Source of the DNA: an uncultured delta proteobacterium | GTDB taxonomy: Bacteria; Myxococcota_A; Polyangia; Polyangiales; Polyangiaceae | Direction: 5' to 3' | NCBI GenBank assembly: GCA_903892415.1 | Contig: CAITIQ010000104.1 | Coordinates: 1 to 44,510 of the forward strand | Length of the DNA: 44,510 bases | Shown here: in pieces, positions 41,669 through 44,510 of the stretch | Position numbering within the stretch: position 1 is the first letter of the stretch | Layout: each line of letters opens with the position of its first letter | Made by a program: the position numbers and the translations under genes | The notes under the pieces: generated by a model | The model's input: only the letters and a program-made list of their open reading frames with translations | Told to the model about the DNA's origin: nothing | Database searches by the model: none

Positions 41669-42733
41669 ATGAACGAAGTAATTTTTCGACGATCCGAACC
41701 AGCTGACAAATCAGCAATTCTTGAGGTGTTGCGACAAAACGCGCCGGGCCTCGATGAGAGTTTGCGTTCGGCGGTTTTTGATTGGCAATTTGGGGAGGCC
41801 AACGTCTTGGTTCAAGGCCGCCCGTCGTTTTGGTTAGCGACGGTGAACGGCGATGTCGCCGGAGTGAATGGGATGATGCCCGTTCGGACTTGGATTCGAG
41901 GTGAGGAAGTCCCCGCAATCTGGAGTTGTGACACGCTGGTGTCGGAGCGGTTTCGCGGCTTGGGTATTGGCAAGGGCTTGTTGCAACGGGTTTCGCAGGA
42001 GGCACCCCTCGCGCTTGGTTACGGCATCAGCGACATGAGTGACCCCATTCTTGCGAAAGTGGGATGGGCTCCGTTTGATGGCGTGATGGGGCTTTACTAC
42101 TCAAACAATGAGCCCGGTGCCAAAGGGACTATCAAGAACCTTGCCTCCTCCATGTTGCGACTGACGAGTGCGGCTGCACGCCCGACAGATCCCGTGATCA
42201 CTGTAACTGGTCGTCCCGCCAGCTTTGATACTTCGCACGACTATCTGTGGAAACGGGGCATTGCGGACGATGTCGGCATGGTCATCCGTGACACGGCGTA
42301 TTTGAATTGGAGATACCGCGATCACCCGAGCTTTCGCTATGAAGTGTTCGAGGCGTTCAAGAGTGGCCAGTTAAAGGCCCTTTTGGTGATTCGGCACGAC
42401 GACCTTGAGGCTGTGATTGTCGACTACGTGGGTGATCGGGAAAACGTTACCGTCATGAACGCTTTGCTCGACCCTGCCGTCCGTAAACTGATTGACTCTG
42501 GTTCCCGTCGGATTCGTTGCGAGACGAGTTTGCCCGCACTTCAAAAGTGTTTGCGACAGTTCGGCTTTAGGCCCTACTTGGGGCAATTCCGATTTCAGTC
42601 GTATATGCACGCAGGTCCCCCCGAGGCGAAGCGACCCGATTGGTTCGTCATGACCGGGGACAGTGATAACGATTGCTCCCAGATCAGTGCAACGCCCCAA
42701 ATCCGCAACACGCCAAGCACGTTTCCGAGATGA
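41669..42733 (+). CDS. GNAT family N-acetyltransferase, exopolysaccharide-type cassette
   Basis: The 354-aa protein has an N-terminal GNAT domain (about 5-140) with the acyl-CoA loop SERFRGLGIGKGLLQRVSQE (92-111). The second half (about 170-330) looks like another, more diverged GNAT-like fold (DYLWKRGIADDVGMVIRDTA, LNWRYRDHPSFRYEVFEAFK). LNWRYRDHP is frequent in proteins beside polysaccharide gene clusters. The gene overlaps the deacetylase by 4 bases. Third codon positions contain clearly more A/T than the neighbourhood, suggesting acquisition by transfer. Confidence 0.82.
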   Translation: MNEVIFRRSEPADKSAILEVLRQNAPGLDESLRSAVFDWQFGEANVLVQGRPSFWLATVNGDVAGVNGMMPVRTWIRGEEVPAIWSCDTLVSERFRGLGIGKGLLQRVSQEAPLALGYGISDMSDPILAKVGWAPFDGVMGLYYSNNEPGAKGTIKNLASSMLRLTSAAARPTDPVITVTGRPASFDTSHDYLWKRGIADDVGMVIRDTAYLNWRYRDHPSFRYEVFEAFKSGQLKALLVIRHDDLEAVIVDYVGDRENVTVMNALLDPAVRKLIDSGSRRIRCETSLPALQKCLRQFGFRPYLGQFRFQSYMHAGPPEAKRPDWFVMTGDSDNDCSQISATPQIRNTPSTFPR

Positions 42734-43722
42734 GTAAAAGAGAACTACTGGCGTCGATTCTGGAGCGGACTGGAGCTGGGACCTTACTGAGGTCGGCCCC
42801 GACCTGGCAGGGCTTATTGGTGCTCAACTATCACCGAGTTGGGCCGTGGCCCACCACGGTTTGGGATAAAGACCTATTCAGCACCACGCAGGAGGGATTT
42901 CGCGATCAGCTCAAGTTTCTGAAAGCCAACTTTGATGTCGTCGGTTTTGACGAGGTGGCCAGCGTTGCCAACAAGCGCGGACGCCATGTCCAAATCACCT
43001 TTGATGATGGCTATCGGGATAACCATGATCTGGCTTTCCCGGTGCTTACTGACTTGGGGCTGAGCGCGACGTTTTTTGTCTGCACGGGTTTCATTGACAA
43101 GGCCCGCGTGCCTTGGTGGGACGAGCTCGCTTGGATGGTGAACCATGCTCAAGCCGGCAATCGAGCTACCTTTCGTGGACTCGAGTTGAGTCTTGGCGAT
43201 GCCCAACAGAAGTTGGCAGCCGCGCGACGGCTGAACGCTCTCTATGACCGGATAGCGGAGAGCGAGCGTGCAAGCTTCCTGGATGAGCTGTCGCAAGCTA
43301 TCTCGTCCAAACGTTGTACTCCGGTCGACGGCGCCAGCTTGTGGATGAGCTGGGATATGATTTGTGCGTTGCATCGAGGTGGCATGACCATTGGTGGGCA
43401 TACCTTGAACCACGTAGAACTGTCTCGCTTCAGTGAGTCAGAACAGCTCGTTGAAATCAAAGGGTCGTGTCAGCGGATTGAAGCCGAGATCGGAGCCCCT
43501 GTCAGGGCATTCTCGTACCCGTATGGGACGCCGCATTCGTTCAACAGCTCAACCCGTATCGCTCTTACAGACGCAGGCATTGAGTACGCCTACTCCTATA
43601 GCGGTGGATACCAAGGTCGGACGGGGTGGGATCGCTATGACTTGAAGCGGACCCCCGTTGAGGCTCATCACAGTGACGCGTTCTTCCGATCCATGGTCTC
43701 GGTCCCGCGACTATTTGCGTGA
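42730..43722 (+). CDS. Polysaccharide deacetylase family protein
   Basis: ATG 42730 overlaps the GNAT stop (ATGA); the frame upstream to 42673 lies in that gene. The 330-aa protein has the NodB homology motifs: LNYHRVGP (33-40), motif 1 TFDDGYRDNHD (90-100), metal-binding HTLNH, and motif 3 AFSYPYGTP. It removes acetyl groups from amino-sugars of a polysaccharide. No signal peptide is seen, though the first 35 residues are mildly hydrophobic. Pairing with a GNAT protein indicates a capsule or exopolysaccharide modification role. Codon use is more A/T-rich than its surroundings, as for its partner. Confidence 0.9.
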   Translation: MSKRELLASILERTGAGTLLRSAPTWQGLLVLNYHRVGPWPTTVWDKDLFSTTQEGFRDQLKFLKANFDVVGFDEVASVANKRGRHVQITFDDGYRDNHDLAFPVLTDLGLSATFFVCTGFIDKARVPWWDELAWMVNHAQAGNRATFRGLELSLGDAQQKLAAARRLNALYDRIAESERASFLDELSQAISSKRCTPVDGASLWMSWDMICALHRGGMTIGGHTLNHVELSRFSESEQLVEIKGSCQRIEAEIGAPVRAFSYPYGTPHSFNSSTRIALTDAGIEYAYSYSGGYQGRTGWDRYDLKRTPVEAHHSDAFFRSMVSVPRLFA

Positions 43723-43899
43723 CCTAGTCGTTGTGCTTGGAGATATGCATGTAAAGGAGCTCGGGGCGAAGGCTGCCGTCTCTTCGAGGTAAAGAATGCG
43801 GCCATCGAGTTCTGGGGCGAACGAGGCGCGCAGCGCGGGTGAGCTGGATGGTTCGAGCTTTCGGGGCGCTCACGGGGCAGGGTAGGCTCACGCCGTGCC
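43723..43899. other. Intergenic stretch, nothing seen
   Basis: No open frame with start and coding bias. Its composition returns to high G/C, marking the right edge of the cassette. Confidence 0.5.
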
Positions 43900-44230
43900 T
43901 TGCAAGCGTGCAGCTCGTCGCTAGGCCTTGTCTCGAACATACTCCTCGGCGGGTTCACCGTGCTCACGGCCTGTGCCCGCACAGAGCCGAGCGAGCCTCA
44001 AGGTGAGCCAGTGGCGCGCGACTGGAGGCTCGCTTACGACGCCGTTCTCCTGGAAGGCGCGTCGGGAACGCTACCGCGACGGCAAACGCGTCGAGGTCGG
44101 TCCCCTGCAGCCCGGCCAATACAAGCTACGGGCTTTTACTTGGTTGGAGCGCGGTGACGCCGACCAGGAGGTGAAAAGCCACGGAGTCTCGGTTGCCGTC
44201 GTCGCCGAGCGATCCGTCGTGATTCGTTGA
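43900..44230 (+). pseudogene. Frame-disrupted lipoprotein gene
   Basis: The first frame (TTG 43900) gives a hydrophobic stretch and lipobox-like TAC (LLGGFTVLTACARTEPSEPQ), then WRLAYDAVLLEGASGT. From about 44060 the sensible reading moves to the next frame: RYRDGKRVEVGPLQPGQYKL, RAFTWLERGDADQEVKSHGV, SVAVVAERSVVIR and stop at 44230. Neither frame is good along the whole length. A single shift, real or a sequencing error, near 43990-44090 joins them into one lipoprotein of about 110 aa with a beta-rich mature part. Confidence 0.5.
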
Positions 44231-44285
44231 CGCCAACAGGGGTCGATCGAAGGGAACTTCTGCGACGCACGGGCCTCTCTGGTGC

Positions 44286-44408
44286 GTGCGATCGCTCCTC
44301 GTCTCCGTCTCGCTTGCGCTTGTTTCGTGCGCAGCGGCCTCTCCCACTGCGCCGACCGCGTCGGCTGTGGCGGAACGTGTCAACGTGTTTGAGACAGCGA
44401 GCATTTGA
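44286..44408 (+). pseudogene. Possible truncated lipoprotein remnant
   Basis: GTG 44286 gives VRSLLVSVSLALVSCAAASP, a typical lipoprotein signal (Cys15), followed by AVAERVNVFETASI and stop at 44408. This is only 40 residues. The frame right after shows FEFYEATAS in the next frame, so the gene may be frame-shifted and go on toward the window edge. Low confidence. Confidence 0.3.
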
Positions 44409-44510
44409 GTTCTATGAGGCGACGGCCAGCTGAGGTTGCTCCGGCTCCGCGCGGCATGGACGTCGAGTGCGACGAGAGGCGGGCGCGCCGCGCGGTTCCG
44501 CCCCTCCGGT

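Noticed and set aside
41398..41706. Plus-strand frame of 102 codons before the GNAT gene
   Set aside because: No ribosome site or recognisable domain; it overlaps the GNAT start.

Overview
The window is high-GC DNA with dense, mostly short genes, many of them lipoproteins of unknown function. It carries several Cys-rich surface proteins of types common in Myxococcota (DUF4215 repeats, an eight-cysteine-cluster protein, RCC1 repeats), LysR/AraC/ECF regulators and a VgrG operon. I infer a large-genome myxobacterium, probably Polyangia-like; no rRNA, tRNA or taxonomic marker is present to prove it.

Layout. 1-1503 (-): the N-terminal part of a secreted DUF4215 Cys-rich repeat protein that runs off the left edge; it is hidden under longer antisense open frames. 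1646-3197: a small membrane protein and a lipoprotein. 3225-10594 (-): a compact type VI secretion spike operon in the order vgrG, DUF2169-pentapeptide fusion, pentapeptide protein, DUF3540, DUF4150 (PAAR-like), with no obvious toxin. 10615-17407: regulator/target pairs. These are an AraC regulator divergent from a metal-site-degenerate MBL-fold lipoprotein, a LysR regulator divergent from a DUF962 (Mpo1-like) protein with two matched palindromes between them, and an AraC-type regulator next to a peptidylglycine-lyase-like propeller split over two overlapping genes. 17424-27950: zinc-ribbon, Cys-rich, RCC1, TPR and SUKH/ankyrin proteins. 27982-29137 (-): an ECF sigma factor coupled to a four-helix membrane protein.

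29195-33700 contains two decayed genes, a methyltransferase, a TPR protein, DUF427 and the first copy of a 101-bp palindromic dispersed element. 34028-41034 holds a canonical MBL hydrolase, lipoproteins, rhodanese, RidA-like, an HSL-type hydrolase divergent from a LysR regulator, the second copy of the 101-bp element (opposite orientation, about 82% identical by my hand alignment) and an eight-cysteine-cluster lipoprotein. 41669-43722 is a two-gene GNAT/polysaccharide-deacetylase cassette with visibly more A/T in third codon positions, probably acquired. 43723-44510 holds frame-disrupted remnants.

No single large new system is evident. The most distinctive items are the dispersed palindromic element, the two-lipoprotein split of a PAL-type propeller that divides the putative metal-binding histidines between two proteins, the twin LysR operators, and the spike operon whose VgrG ends in a coiled coil instead of a toxin.
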